DNA of 64,000 nt from Aporrectodea caliginosa (GCA_020284085.1 JACEVL010000045.1:1322760-1386759), one strand, 5' to 3'. Positions 43,890 through 56,289 are shown, counted from the stretch's first letter. Notes: generated by a model not told the origin, from the sequence alone. Numbers and translations: made by a program.

Positions 43890-46120
43890 GGCCTACACGA
43901 TAGAAATCTACGAAAGCATGCAACTGCTGTTGAAACACGTTTAGTAGGCCTACTTCTGTCGTGATCTAAAAGCAGTCGCACAGGCACCAAGAATGCTGCT
44001 CGGATATAATTATCAAGTGCTATTGTTTCATATGCGACTTGGACAGCCGTGCTAAGCTCAGCACGCCTACATAACAACTGGCCTCACCGTAAGCGTTTGG
44101 TTCCAGGGCAAAAAAGTGGGACATAATCATCTTGTCGATATAAGAAAGATTCTTTGTTTCCTCTTCATATAAAATTGAACTGTTGAAAAATTCTGTGAAA
44201 CGATCAACGATTAAGATAAAGGATTTCGATCCTTGCGAACGATATTTGCAAGAATAACTGAAACCAGTATTTGGCTAATTTAACATTTTCTCCTACACTT
44301 AGCCCATGAGCCGCCCGACACTTTGTTTAGAATTACGCAGCTTAAAGCATTGTTTTAAAGTTTATGTTTAACTGTTTCAGAGCGAAGGCTGTCGAAAGAC
44401 ATCATGGAATTTACTTATTCAATACCATTTGTGTCTAAGCGTTATTTGGACTTTGGTTGAAAGCGATGGCGAAAAAAGTAAGTGCACAATCTGTCGTGCT
44501 ATCTCTAGTCTGTGCTTGATTGTGAAAGGAAATATATGAATTATGTTACACTGAGTGCAGACAACAACTTCAAACATCAGTCATAAAGTATATTTTATTA
44601 ATATTATTAGGTGTCGATTAAAAGTCACGCCAATTAAATATTCTCTAAACTACCTTCACGGGACTGAATACATTAATGAATAGTATTTCTCATCTCAAGT
44701 GACGAAGCCGTAGGCTATTCTATAGTCGTCATCATAAATAAGTCCTGGTATCATGGTATGTTTGTAACAGATAGGTGAAATTGTTGATTGTTTGAAGACA
44801 AAGAATTCTCTACTCGTTGTAACAAGTCAATAAAATCTATTTGAATCAAGTGCCAGCGTGTATAAAATTCATGAATAACGGATTCGTAGATCTATCTATT
44901 GCTTCTGTATGAAATGAAGTTCGAAAACAGAATAATTAGCAGATAATTAGCCTAGTCTATTAGACACTGTCTTCATTCCGTCCAAATGACTGTTCATTCT
45001 TCAATACAAAAGTTAGTTCTACGTAACTACTACTTCACAACTCATTGACTGTGTTCTGTCTAAACTATAGATGTTGGGTTGATAAAAGTAATTTTTTATT
45101 AAGTGAAAGCTGGATTGATGACAGTTATCATGGATATTGGTAGACTGCTAACTTGCCAACGTATAGTACGGCACTAAAGACATTAAAATAATTTGTCAAC
45201 GTAAACTACAGAATAACCCAGTTTTCTATCAATCGCAAAACTGCACAGCACTTAGTTCACACGGGTTGATAATCTAAACAAAATCAGAGCAAAGACCCGG
45301 ATATAATTGCGCTGCGGCACAGACATCTTTAATTGATATACAAGACCGGAACAAGAACAATGGAAGTTTAAGAGAAGAGGGGGAACAGAAAAGTAGTTAA
45401 AAGGGTTCGGTCGACAACGGAAAAACACTTTTAAATTTACCCATAGACGGAGGTAAATATTAGCTAGAGCTGTTAGCTCTTTAAAGGCTATACTAAACCT
45501 ATGGATAGATAGGCTATAAGTAAATAAATAAGAAATAAGTCAATGTTTGTGCCTGTTTCCGTGAACAGCGTATTGTAGGCCTACTACATGGATCTTCCGC
45601 GGAACTGCATCATTGAAGTAGATGCAACAGTAACATTCATAAAGACATTCATCATTCTCCAGAGTTTGTTATTGACGAAACCGTTGGACTTACTACTTTT
45701 TTAAACTCATGAAGAAATTGTAACGCAACTCTTCTGGAAAATGAACTTTTGACCTCATTAACATGAAATATACTTCGTCTAAGCCAGCTGGTGCATACCA
45801 GAGCCATGACGAACTGAAACCCATTTACTATGGAATGTCCTGTTCGAGACTGCCTTAGTTAAATGTTCTTATAACTCACTAAATGTCATTACTAATTAGG
45901 TCGATGAATGACTCTCTCAGTTAATAACATTGTTCATTAACCTCTTTTATTAGGCCTACGCTGCAGTGACCGGTATTTGACTATTTGACTATCACGGATA
46001 AGTAAATCACTGTTCATGAGCCAGGATGTGAAAAGAAAAGTTAAATCGGTCGTATGGTCATCTGGTTTGTTGGTCATAAACTGATGATAACCAAATGAAT
46101 AACTGATTTGCCATGATCGT
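43890..46120. other. Intergenic or 5' intron DNA upstream of array B
   Basis: About 2.2 kb of AT-rich sequence with no recognisable exon, signal peptide or transposon end. Any 5' exon of array B (signal peptide) could lie here or further left, but I cannot identify one. Confidence 0.35.
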
Positions 46121-46130
46121 TGTTTCATAG

Positions 46131-46406
46131 ATTGCGGCATGAGAAACTCTGCAGTACTTTATATGGGCACACGAAATGAGACAGTCAGCGGGAAGGCGTG
46201 CCAAAACTGGATGACAGATGTACCCCATGAGATAGCTGATGACATCGACGATGACCAATTTCCTGACAATTCCAGAGAGGAAGCAGACAATTTCTGTCGA
46301 AATCCGCATGCCAACAGGAAATTCGGAATATGGTGCTACACAGTGGATCCTGAGATTGAATGGGAATACTGCGATCCTTGCCCTACAAATTATGGAAACT
46401 ATAGCG
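46131..46406 (+). CDS. Kringle domain in a single exon, array B
   Basis: A 276-nt exon, phase 1 to 1. Acceptor TTGTTTCATAG|ATTGCGG and donor TATAGCG|GTATGG are nearly identical to those of 8141-8416. The six Cys and landmarks are intact: DCGMRNS, GKACQNW, NNFCRNP-equivalent DNFCRNP, GIWCYTVDP and WEYCDPC. The invariant early Gly and Tyr region is altered (RNSAVLYMG). It is the first identifiable exon of array B. Confidence 0.92.
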
Positions 46407-46510
46407 GTATGGTGTCGATTAATTTAAACTGATTTCAATTTAGAAAGTACAAATCATTCAGTTATCTGCGATTCATTTGTACCATAAACCCTTTAACTTA
46501 CATTAACTTA

Positions 46511-46514
<4 letters not shown>

Positions 46515-46541
<27 letters not shown>

Positions 46542-46545
46542 AACT
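46515..46545. repeat. (TA)n microsatellite
   Basis: Short TA run just after the kringle exon, followed by repeated CTTAACATAA words. Confidence 0.8.
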
Positions 46546-47124
46546 TAACATAACTTAACCGTTAACTTAACATATCTTGAAAATGTTGTCCCTCGAATAC
46601 TATATAGGCCTAAACGGGTCGCAAGAGCAAGCTCCCAACCAAATTAGCCAGTAAGATCATCAGGCACCTTATTCCACCAGATCGGGCGTAGCAGATAATT
46701 AGTCTAGTAGACAATTGTTTTTCTTTCTTTCTCTCTTTGTACTAAGTTGCGGTTTGTCAACTTAACGTTTCAATAAAGGATATATATATATAATATATGT
46801 TAGCAGTATAAACATGCTCATGATAAGACATATACAGAGCTTTTTGATATGTCGCCTCCTGTAGCTTTTCTTTGATATTTTACTCCTCCACAGCACCACA
46901 GCGAACATATCGCTTTTCCAGGTATAAATCCGGAAGTGATAGTTGGAGCTGAACCACCCTAAGTACTTCTTGGTGCTGCATATCAATGGTTCAAAACCAC
47001 GCACAGTCTCCTCCACATAATATTAGTAATTGTAATTGCAATTACAACAATTTGCATAGCATCGCCAGTTGCAATTTACTTCTAACATGCTTTACACTGT
47101 CAAATGCCAGCCCAGTTGCTAAGA

Positions 47125-47490
47125 GTGACTACGTAGCAAGAGTTACTACATAGCAATTACAAACGATCTCTGGGTCTATTTGCCTAAATTTTTCCTGCAG
47201 CAAGGCGCTGTACTGCTGTCCATCCATTCCCTCTTTTAGTCTTGCTACGTCGAATTGATATTGACCTGATAGCAGAGTCCTTGAACCAACTGCAGGAACT
47301 AACAGACAGTGCACATCACAATAGTAGAAGGTTTGGACTCACAATAAATGTACAAAAAACCAAGACCACGCCCATCGGAAAAGAACATAAAGAGCTGAAG
47401 GTGAGATTGGATGGAGAGGAGCTGGAGCAAGTCACAGAGTTTGTGTACCAGAGAGGATTAATAACGGAAGATGAATACTGTATGGATGAG
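47125..47490. mobile_element. LINE fragments, head to head
   Basis: Plus strand 47245-47480 encodes DIDLIAESLNQLQELTD, FGLTINVQKTKT and LEQVTEFVYQRGLITED, the post-YADD part of a jockey-like RT. On the minus strand 47250-47130 reads FDVARLKEGMDGQQYS, like the region after the endonuclease. Opposite orientation implies rearrangement. Confidence 0.6.
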
Positions 47491-47590
47491 GAAGAAGAAG
47501 ATGAAGAAGGAGAGGAGGAGGAGGGGGAGGAGGAAGAGGAAGAGGAAGAGGAAGAGGAGGAGGAGGAAGAGGAAGAGGAAGAAGAAACGA
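47490..47590. repeat. (GAG/GAA)n purine tract
   Basis: About 100 bp of GGAGGAAGA units that read as poly-Glu or, reversed, poly-Ser. Simple sequence following the LINE piece. Confidence 0.85.
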
Positions 47591-48005
47591 TTGAACGATT
47601 CATGCTTTCTAGCATTTATTGTACATGTAGCGTCGTTACATTAACATTAGCTAGATTCTGCAATAGACTACTGGTCGAATAATGACTAAAATGGATCACT
47701 TAGGTTTTCACTTACTCTTTTGCTCTCAGTGGTACGGTGGGTGTTTTCGCGTTTCATTATGAACGCATCTGTTGAACGTTTCCTGTGTGCTGCTATTAGA
47801 GTTATTGTGAAATTGTATAATGATTAACTAGAAATGGATTCAGATATGATAATATGGGTCCCGTTCTCATTGTCCTAATTATGTGCAGTTGCTGAACATG
47901 TCGGTGGTAAAGGTCCTAAAGGATACTTTCTGTTCCATTCTGAAAAATTGAAGTGTTAAGCATCAACTGCATAATTTTGTGCTGCATAATTATATTCAAA
48001 TGCAG

Positions 48006-48153
48006 GTTGTGCGCTGGGAGATAAAGGAGCATCCTACACTGGAACATTACATCGTTCCATGTCTCATTCGGTCTGCGAACCTTGGTCGGATCATCCGAAT
48101 AAGGAGTTCGTGTTTCCAGACGGAAGTGCAGAGAATGCAAAGAACTACTGTCG
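48006..48153 (+). CDS. Kringle 2, first exon (array B)
   Basis: A 148-nt exon, phase 1 in and 2 out, paralogous to 9644-9791. Acceptor CAAATGCAG|GTTGTG; donor TGTCG|GTATGC. Encodes GCALGDKGASYTGTLHRSMS, HSVCEPW and NAKNYC plus two bases of Arg. Joined to 53247 it forms CRNP. Continuing past the donor also stays open for about 30 codons, but the splice-restored kringle consensus decides the end. Confidence 0.88.
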
Positions 48154-48235
48154 GTATGCAGATGGACATTTCATTCTAAAATGTTTTATGAAGCGTTATA
48201 TATGTCGTGCTATACTAGAGGGGAGGAAAAATGTT

Positions 48236-48670
48236 CCAGAAAATTAACATAAACAAAACACCGTAATAATGATATTTAGGATGATTTAAATTAAATCTTC
48301 TCTTCTGTCAACAAAACAGAAGTCAAATGGTACCAACTTAAACTTCTGCAATATGATCTGTGACATTTTCGGCCCTATATATTAGTTGTGCCGAAAATAT
48401 CACAGTAAAAAAGACTTTGTTCATGTTAATTTTTTGAGACATTTTCGGCCCCCATATTGGGTGGCCCGAGAATGTCACATAAAATTAACATGAATAAGAC
48501 ACCCTAATTATAATAATTAAAGCTTCTCTTTTGTCAAATAAGCAAAAGTCAAATGGTACCAAGTTGGTACCATTTGCCTTTATTTTTGACGCATATGCTG
48601 GCGCAAAAGGTAACACTGGGTGCAGAAATGATTATCATTTCTACACCCAATAATATTGGGTGTAGAAAGT
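48236..48670. repeat. Local direct and inverted repeats
   Basis: AAAATTAACATnAAnAAnACACC...GTCAAATGGTACCAA occurs twice (48240-48340 and 48480-48560). GACATTTTCGGCC and GGCCCGAGAATGTC are inverted relatives, as are GGTACCAAGTTGGTACC and the GGGTGTAGAAA/TTTCTACACCC pair. Likely arms of a MITE. Confidence 0.5.
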
Positions 48671-49033
48671 AATATTATTACCTTTTGCGGCAACATAATT
48701 TGTTACAGGTGCATTTGTATTGTTAAATTTTGTTTGTTGTACTTATTAGCAATCTAGTAAAATAAAATGATTAGCAATGAAAAACAATTTTACTTGTGTC
48801 ATGGCGGCAGGTACAGTACACTCCGCACAGGGTCCGCAATATACTAGTGCCGGTGTCACGAAATAGAGTATCCCCTAAACGTTATATCCCTTTAGCGAAA
48901 TGAAGTATCCGGCCGGATGAATCTGAACGGGGAGGGACTATACCCTAGTGCAAAATTATCCCCCTGAGTCGTACGAAATCATCCCCCATTCAAAAACTAT
49001 CCCCTCCAGTTAATTTCAAATTGTGCAATTTAA

Positions 49034-50837
49034 CCCATTAGTGCCCGACGTCCGTTATAACGGACGCTTAGAAAACACGTTAGCAAAAAAGCAGGCAACT
49101 GAATACAAGGCTCTTCTCTATTTCTTTTTAATGTTGGACCATATGACTATACATTCCACTATTGTGATTGCCGGATTATGTCAGTTAGAAAAGTATACAG
49201 TTTTGGTTTCAACGTCTACTACAAAATGTCAAAAAACATCGCTACAACTAGTTAGTATATTTTTATTTGGTAATGAACCAGAAATAATTTTAGGAAACTG
49301 TTATTGTTGTTTATAGTACACATATGGGTCCATATGTTGATAGAATATTATGACAATCACTGCTTATTTTACCATGGAAATTTTCACTGCAATGTTAGCG
49401 TCCGTTATAACGGACGTCGGGCACTAGCCCTAAGACATTATTGTTCCTCACAGTAAAGTCACCAAGCCCCTCTGTTCCAGCAGTTGCTCTTGTTATTGCA
49501 TTACTTGCAATATGAAGTAGCCGTTAGCTTGAAATCTATTAATTTTAGACTAGCTACTCACTATTTTGTAGTCCCTGGACAATGAGCTTCATAGGAAAAC
49601 TATTCGCAGAGAAAGCAAAACAGCCCAAGGGAAGAACACCTTTCTAGCAGTCTATGCCATTTGAGGTACAAATTGTTATCAACTTCATGTGAAGTCTGCA
49701 GACAGATCATTCAAACAGATCCAATGCCAGTCACACATGCATGGACAATGCTGGGCCTGCGTGCGGACTTGAAGAAACTGAGAAACAAGGTGACAGTCAT
49801 TCAGAGTTCATTTTGCATTTTGACAATGTGTTTACAGACTCTTGCACTTCTTCCATCCATTTGGGTACGAAGCAGAAGGTACGGGGCAATTTACCCTGAA
49901 ATATATGGCAGCCAGTATAAAAGAACCAAGCAGATGATATGCCTTTAGATCGTGTGCTGATGATTTGCTGGCATGACAACAGTGTCGTTTCCACTGCATC
50001 AACGTTTGGGATGGTAGACAAAAGTCGTGTATAGAGCCAGAAGAAAGTCTCTTCTGTTTCTCAAACTCACTTGTTCCACCTCTACAATCAAGGTCTGGGT
50101 GATGTTGATAAGCAAGATCAGCAGGTTGCTTTTTACAGAATACGGATCAGGCAATGGGTGATATCAGTCTTTGTCTACCTGCTTGACGTAACAGTGGTCA
50201 ACACATGGCATATCTCTCGCAAAGTTTAGGGAGGCGGTGAAAGTTTGTCTGACTTCAGTCGACAGCTGGCTGTAAGTCTCCTCAAGTGCCATGGTGTACC
50301 ATCTATTCAAGGTAGACATGCATATGCAGTACTGTCTGATGTATGGTATGATGGTAACAATCGCGAGACACAAACCGTCCTTGCAAGGCTTGAGACATGT
50401 GTCGCTGGCCTTTGTCACAAGTACCATCACACTGCAAATACGTTCGTGAATAGCAGGTGCCTAGCACTTAGCTATAGATTAGCACTTTAGAAATGTGAAG
50501 CTTATAAGTGTTCAAATACAATACAATACAATACAATACAATACAATACAATAATTACAATCAACCTCATATATAGTAAATAAATGTGACAAACTATCAA
50601 AACATTCCGGAAATATTGTATGAAAGAGCTAGCAGGCCTGATTCTGTAACAGTAAACTAAGTTATGGTTATCACTGGGCTAGTGCCCGACGTCCGTTATA
50701 ACGGACAGTATGTAAAGTACTCATTTCGAAGTAGGTAACAATAAATAAGTTGTCAGCAATGTTACTGCACTAAGTTGTTGAGATTACTGAAACTATAACT
50801 TAATCTGTTCAGTTTTACAACTTTGGGCACTAATGGG
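49034..50837 (+). mobile_element. piggyBac-type element (inactive)
   Basis: Flanked by TTAA at 49030-49033 and 50838-50841. Ends CCCATTAGTGCCC and GGGCACTAATGGG are inverted repeats. A degenerate transposase on the + strand includes FDNVFTDSCTSSIHLG, SVVSTASTFGMVD and GDVDKQDQQVAFYRIR, then VFVYLLDVTVVN, the C-terminal region of piggyBac transposases. Many stops show it is dead. GTCCGTTATAACGGAC occurs near the left end and at two internal places (49401 and 50691). Confidence 0.9.
50515..50553. repeat. (ACAAT)n microsatellite
   Basis: About seven ACAAT units inside the piggyBac element. Confidence 0.85.
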
Positions 50838-50996
50838 TTAAGTCAATTTTAAAATATATTGGGCTATCAGTCGTTGTCATGGGTAAAGCCATATGCTACT
50901 TATTGTTGGCATAATTATGTGGGTAAATAATCCATTGATGCAAATGAGCCTCTCGTTACCATCTCCCTCTATCTCTCGCTACTGTATAGCCTACTC

Positions 50997-51816
50997 CATA
51001 GTTGTAAAAAACGTTTTTTTCGTTTTTTATTTTTTTTCAAAAAACGTCGTTTTTTTCGTTTTTTATTTCTCGTCTCGTTTTTTTTCGTTTTTTATTTTTT
51101 ATATGTAACTTTATTTAGTTATTCACTGTCTGTTACTATTTGTTTAATTTTATTTTTGTCTGATATCCCTTACGTTGTCTCCGTCCTTTCAAGGATTCAT
51201 CTAATTTACGTCACTATTTAGTGTCATCAGTTGAGAAATAAACAGCACAGTTCAGGAAATAAAATATATATAAGCTATTTGAATTTCTAAGTTATCCAAA
51301 ATGCGAAATATTGTCTTTGTAGGCTACTCAGTAATCTCTGATTGACTGATAAATTGACGGATAGGCCCCTATTAGTCTACTCCATATTAAGTTCTTATAT
51401 GAGTCAGAATTGTAAGTAGATCTACAATTTTTAATTAAGTACAATCTATACTTACAAAGTTTAGTTTTTAATTGCTTATGTCAGCATGGACTTATGTGGA
51501 CTTGTGTATGAAATTTTAATTTTAAAAGATTTCAATATTTTTAATTTCTCAATTTCTTTTCAAACCAAACGTATGAAAAAGAAAATAATTCTTGTAGATT
51601 ACTGTTATTTGGTGTTTACTAATAAAGTTATGTTATTTGCTGATTAAAATTAAATTGTGTAAACAAGGTTTTTAATTTTAAAATGCAGTAAAAGATGTAG
51701 CAAAGTCAAATTATTTTCTTTTCCGTTTTTTTCGTTTTTTTTCGTTTTTTATTTTTTTCAATAAAACGACGTTTTTTTCCTTTTTTATTTTGATTTGACC
51801 GTTTTTAACAACTATG
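50997..51816. mobile_element. hAT-type MITE, copy 2 (inverted)
   Basis: Ends CATAGTTGTAAAAAACG and CCGTTTTTAACAACTATG. Perfect 8-bp target duplication GCCTACTC at 50989-50996 and 51817-51824. Contains TTTTTTCG/CGTTTTTTAT repeats near both ends. The interior matches 42278-43004 on the other strand. Confidence 0.88.
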
Positions 51817-51949
51817 GCCTACTCTATACTCTTAGGCAAGTTGTGTGACATTGTCTAAACGTTAGCCGATTCGCACACTTGCCTTCAATGCAATTAAGAC
51901 ACACTGTTATCAAAAGAGACTAAGGTGCTAATTGGGTGACTTGAAGGCT

Positions 51950-52520
51950 CGCGTTTGATATCGGTCGATTTGTATATATACCGGTATAGGTACACCAGCA
52001 AATCCATTGAAGCTAAATTCAAGGGTTCCTGTCTTCTGTGTGGTATCGTAGGCTCACGCAAATGAAACAACGCCTCTGTGCAACTAAAGCTTTTTTTGCA
52101 TTTAATTGATAAACCTTAATTGCCCCGTTTTTGTTCGTCGTGTCAGCTTGTTAATTTCGTTAAGGTATAAACTTAAGACCTGTTATTGTCATTTAGATCT
52201 AAAGTCAAGACTTTTTAGTGTCATATAGGCCTAGGTATTAAATTTTGCTGTCATTTAGGTCTTAACTTACATGTAGGTCTTGTTAATGTCGTTCACTTCT
52301 ACACTTGATATCAATCATTTTGCCTTTATATGTACACCAGCAAATCCGCCGAAGACATTAATTTTGAGGCAGCGAGCCAACTTCAAGGGCTCTTGTGTTC
52401 TGTGTGGCGTAGTAAAATCACGCAAATTAAACAATGCCTCAAAGTTAGTCCAAAATCACTCTCAAGAGAAGGGAAAGACAGCAACTCCCCCGTGTGGTTA
52501 TTCTTTCTAATGTCAATTAC
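51950..52520. repeat. Diverged duplicate segment (FKGSC-LCG)
   Basis: Two related stretches, 51955-52085 and 52305-52445, share GTACACCAGCAAATCC and TTCAAGGG(C/T)TC(T/C)TGT...CTGTGTGG. The right one is open (ANFKGSCVLCGVVKSRKLNN); the left has a stop at the equivalent place. Source unknown, perhaps a transposon gene. Confidence 0.4.
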
Positions 52521-52529
52521 GTCTGATTT

Positions 52530-53240
52530 GCTCTGAATATAAACTTCTCATTACCTATAAAAGATCACCATAACTATTTCACGTATAAGCACGTCTACTA
52601 ACATATTTGATCTTTGCTCTGTGACTGTCTATAGATTCTAGAATGCCCTGAACAATATTGCCTGTTTTAAAATGCGTTTGTGTCAGCTTAATTTCCGCAG
52701 ATAAACCATAATGATTGATTGATTACTTAGAAACCTAGAACAGTTCGAGTCCCTTGATTTATCTATTTTCTAGTTTTGAATTTTGATTCAAGCATAGATT
52801 TATAAATTATACGCATTTTTAAAAGTAATACCTTATGCTTTTGAATTTTTATCCACCCAGGGGATGGTTTCACACGATGTGGGATATAAATGGTTTATCC
52901 CCGGATACTCTTTACCGGTATATGCCATCCTGGGGATAAATTTATTCACACCCCCCCGGATAGCTTTAGGACGGATAGAATATCACGAGACACCGGCACT
53001 GGTTATTTCTTTCTCCAGCCTTAAAGAAGGTATGACTTTAGCAAGTTTGTGTAGTCCGGGACCATACCAGTTGTAGTGGATCAGTAAATGATCTCTGCGA
53101 TAGGTATTAATATTTCTTCAATGGTAAATCTTACTGCTTGTGCTACCTGGATTAGCACATAAAATCATGCTAACAATAGCAACAAATGATTCATATAATA
53201 TTATAATACCAACTTGAATAGAAAGGCTGACGTAATTCTT
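52530..53240. other. Intron of kringle 2, array B
   Basis: AT-rich sequence without recognised features, apart from a GGGATA-rich patch (52855-52975) that resembles a transposon arm. Confidence 0.35.
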
Positions 53241-53246
53241 TTTCAG

Positions 53247-53335
53247 CAACCCAAATCCGAAGACCTACCTGGCTCCGTGGTGTTTTATTAACGCTCTTGG
53301 TGGAATTAATTGGGATTATTGTGACATCTGCCAAC
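53247..53335 (+). CDS. Kringle 2, second exon (array B)
   Basis: An 89-nt exon, phase 2 to 1, with acceptor TTTTTCAG|CAACCC and donor CCAAC|GTAAGT. Encodes NPNPKTYLAPWCFINALGG, then INWDYCDIC, supplying the last three kringle Cys. Length, phases and motifs equal 12367-12455. WCF replaces WCY and INW replaces VEW. Confidence 0.88.
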
Positions 53336-54204
53336 GTAAGTCAACGTTTTCAACATTGCGTACGTTAAAAAACTAATAAGTCACAGAGTCGTCTCCCTAT
53401 CGATCAAGGGGCAACAGCGCCTCCAAAATCCCACTAAGAGACAAGGAGCCTTTAGCTGCTCTCTCGCTTATTTTCTACGTACATGTAGCTCTATGTGGCA
53501 TGGTGTAATAATACAACTTGGATGATGGGCTCATTTACGACAAAAGAAAGCGGAGTTGATGTTAATAAGGTGTTTTATATAGTCAAGCCAACAATAGGTC
53601 TACCTGCCATTTTTTTGGAAAGAGAATCGGGTTGGCTTTTTCATTTTCATTTTCAGATCCTAAAATCAAAAGAGCCAACTGAGGAACATATTTCCAAAAA
53701 TGACGCAGGTCAATTTCGGATATTAAATCTAAAGTTAACATATTCAAACTTTATCCAAAAAATGGCAATCTTACTCGTGAACTCTAAATTTCTATATAGC
53801 TACTGTAGAGCTAGGCGCATAGCACCAGCACCAGTGATCGGGGTAGAATGGAGTAGCTGGACGGTGAAAGTTTGCTCGGCAGTGCACCTACACTTCGTGC
53901 TTGGGCTGGGAGCATTGTTGAGAGCTAATAGGGCAGCGTTAGGACTTTGAAGAGGATGTGGTAAGATATTGTCAGTCAGTGGAGTTATTGAAGGTCGACA
54001 GTGGCATGGTGGTTCTTGAGTGTCCTCTAGACTGCTCGAACGAGTGTGTTTTGGATGAGTTTCAGACGTTTAATTTGGGTGGATTCGAGGTTGAGGAAAT
54101 GAGAACAGCAACCAAGCTGGGAGTGGACAATAGAGGTAGCGATATTCGAAGCAGTTTTAAAGTAGTCGAGGCTGTTTCGAAGATTGGCCGATCTTACTGA
54201 ATAC

Positions 54205-54270
54205 AAGAAAGAAAGACTTGGAAGTCGTAAGACTTCAAAGTCTTTCTTTCTTGTATTCAGTAAGTCGTAA
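54205..54270. repeat. Short perfect-looking hairpin
   Basis: CTTACTGAATACAAGAAAGAAAGACTT and its reverse complement occupy 54196-54222 and 54235-54262, separated by about 12 bp. A hairpin of this quality is likely a MITE core or a replication-slippage inversion. Confidence 0.6.
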
Positions 54271-54407
54271 GACTTCCCAGGTGCATCGTTTTACTCGCAA
54301 AGTCTGCGTGGACTGACTGAGTATGGAAAATGTTACTCCAATCTGAGATTTTAATAGGTGTGCGGTTTTAAAAACCTAAAACTCTTAAGCAGAAACCTAC
54401 TCCTTGT

Positions 54408-55605
54408 AGGGGACGTGGGGGCAAGTTGGCGGATAAATCAGTCTTTTTACAAGTGATCGTCTACGAAGACGCCAACACAATTATTTTTTTCCACAACGTA
54501 GGCCTATCTATTGATAACAGCTACATTCTAGCACAAAAGCAGGCATCTTAATATTTTGTAAGTTTGCAAAAATGATCTCAAAAATTTTCTGAAAGTCAAC
54601 CAACTTGCCCCTATACTGGGGCAAGTTGGTTGCCTGCTTGGGGCAAGATGGTGGCTATATAGAATGCACATAAATCTTATATTTAATAGTGGAAAATGAA
54701 TGCATTATGGTTGATAACATTTGATTCAATTTAAAAACATTTAGTCTTAATAAAGATGTCACACACAAAAATTAAAATTATTTAATTAAAATGGCAATGT
54801 TTCAAAAATTGCAATAACCAATTCATAGGCAAAGGCGCAAATTTGTTGCCGGGTCATGCCAAATCCCCTGGCACTCATTTCGATTGCGTATTCACACAGT
54901 TCTTCCTCAAGAACATCTGGGAACACTTGTCGAAATCGTCCACCATGAACTGGGAATTAATCATTTGTTCGCGTCAGATAGCCTCGAAGCGTTGCATATT
55001 GTGAGCCTGACAAGCTTATCATGGACGCTTGCTCGCACTTTTACATCATCGATGATTGCGATTAAAACAGCCGGTGACCAAGTTTTGTCCTGTCCATGAT
55101 CCAACGTGAATGAACAGGTTCAATACACACCAGTTTAATGTAACAATAACTAGGCACAGCAATAATCATTCTAATTGCGGGACAAGTTGGTTGATCGGTG
55201 GGGCAAGTTGGTTTCGTCCGCCATCTTGCCCCCGCCATCTTGCCCCAACAGGTCCACACTGCAAAATCTCATGGCTATGATTTGTACGGCATGACTTGGA
55301 ATAAGAAGAAATACCAGTAATAACTCACAATAAATGCTTAACAAAACAACCCCTTTGTCAATTTTTTGCATTCATGTTGAGTAAGATATGCGACATTTTG
55401 TAACAGTGAAATATTTTTAGAGGTAAATAGAGAAACTTATTTTAAAGCGATAAACGGGTAAGAAAGCACCGTAGCACGTTGCCGCTATGCAACAAAAGAA
55501 CAGGCTTGGCTTGCTCATCGATACACTTCCTGTTAGACTATTTCCCTGCCACGCATTATAATTTTATAGCATAAAAACCATCTTGCCCCCACGCCCTCTA
55601 CTCCC
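54408..55605. mobile_element. MITE-like element, GGGGCAAGTTGG ends
   Basis: Left end GTAGGGGACGTGGGGGCAAG and right end CTTGCCCCCACGCCCTCTAC are inverted relatives. GGGCAAGTTGG recurs near 54422, 54615, 54628, 55180 and 55205. No transposase frame is convincing. The build (TAGGGG start, internal copies of a subterminal word) is like 37110-37941. Confidence 0.6.
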
Positions 55606-55829
55606 TATGCAGAGGGGCTGGCAAAGGAGTATGCCTATCGTCTTATACGGCATGTAAAGAACTCAGAATATGAACTTGATTATCTTCTCTATTGTAATTG
55701 AATGGTAGTGTTTATCATATAATTATATAATATAGGCTATATGTACATATAGACGTATTAGTATATCTTTCACAGAATATCATGGTTAATGGTGAACAAT
55801 TGTAAGTTTGTTACATGTTTATATTTCAG

Positions 55830-56075
55830 CCTTTAAGGGCGAAATTAAAGAATCCATTGGTCTTTATTCGAATGATTTTCTAAGAGCTGCGAACATGAAT
55901 GGTCTACGTTGCATCAGTTGGTGCATTGCTTATATGGCCTGCGTTGGGGTTGTCATTCCACACAATGGTGACAATGAATGTTTCTATCTCACATCGATCG
56001 ATCACGAAAAAAAATCAAATTCTTCTAAGGACGAATATGCGATTTCACGCGTCTGCCCGCTTCGAACGGCGGCAG
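55830..56075 (+). CDS. PAN-like domain exon (array B)
   Basis: A 246-nt exon, phase 1 to 1. Acceptor ATATTTCAG|CCTTTAAG; canonical donor GCAG|GTAAGC. Encodes FKGEIKESIGLYSNDFL, RCISWCIAYMACVGVVIPHN, ECFYLTS and AISRVC, matching 13325-13573 over its length with one codon fewer. The Cys arrangement is PAN/apple-like. Confidence 0.85.
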
Positions 56076-56289
56076 GTAAGCATCGAATTCTCCTTGTTTT
56101 TTGTTTGTTATTGCAGCTGAAGGTTTATATTTATGACCAAGTAAAATGATTCGCACGCACTATTATTATTCTATGACAAGATGACCACAAATCTCACTCC
56201 AGAAACTTTATTTAAAATGTCCCAGTAGTTTTAGGATTAGTCCCAGTAGTTTTTGTGATTTTATTCCAGGTAATACTCTACTTTCCATG

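Noticed and set aside
47242..47682. Glu-rich 146-codon protein
   Set aside because: A LINE RT fragment running into a GAG/GAA simple repeat; not a host gene.
53495..53950. A 151-codon ORF after kringle 2 of array B
   Set aside because: It includes a dispersed LINE-tail-like repeat (AGGCGCATAGCACCAGC) and has no domain or phase-1 splice pattern.
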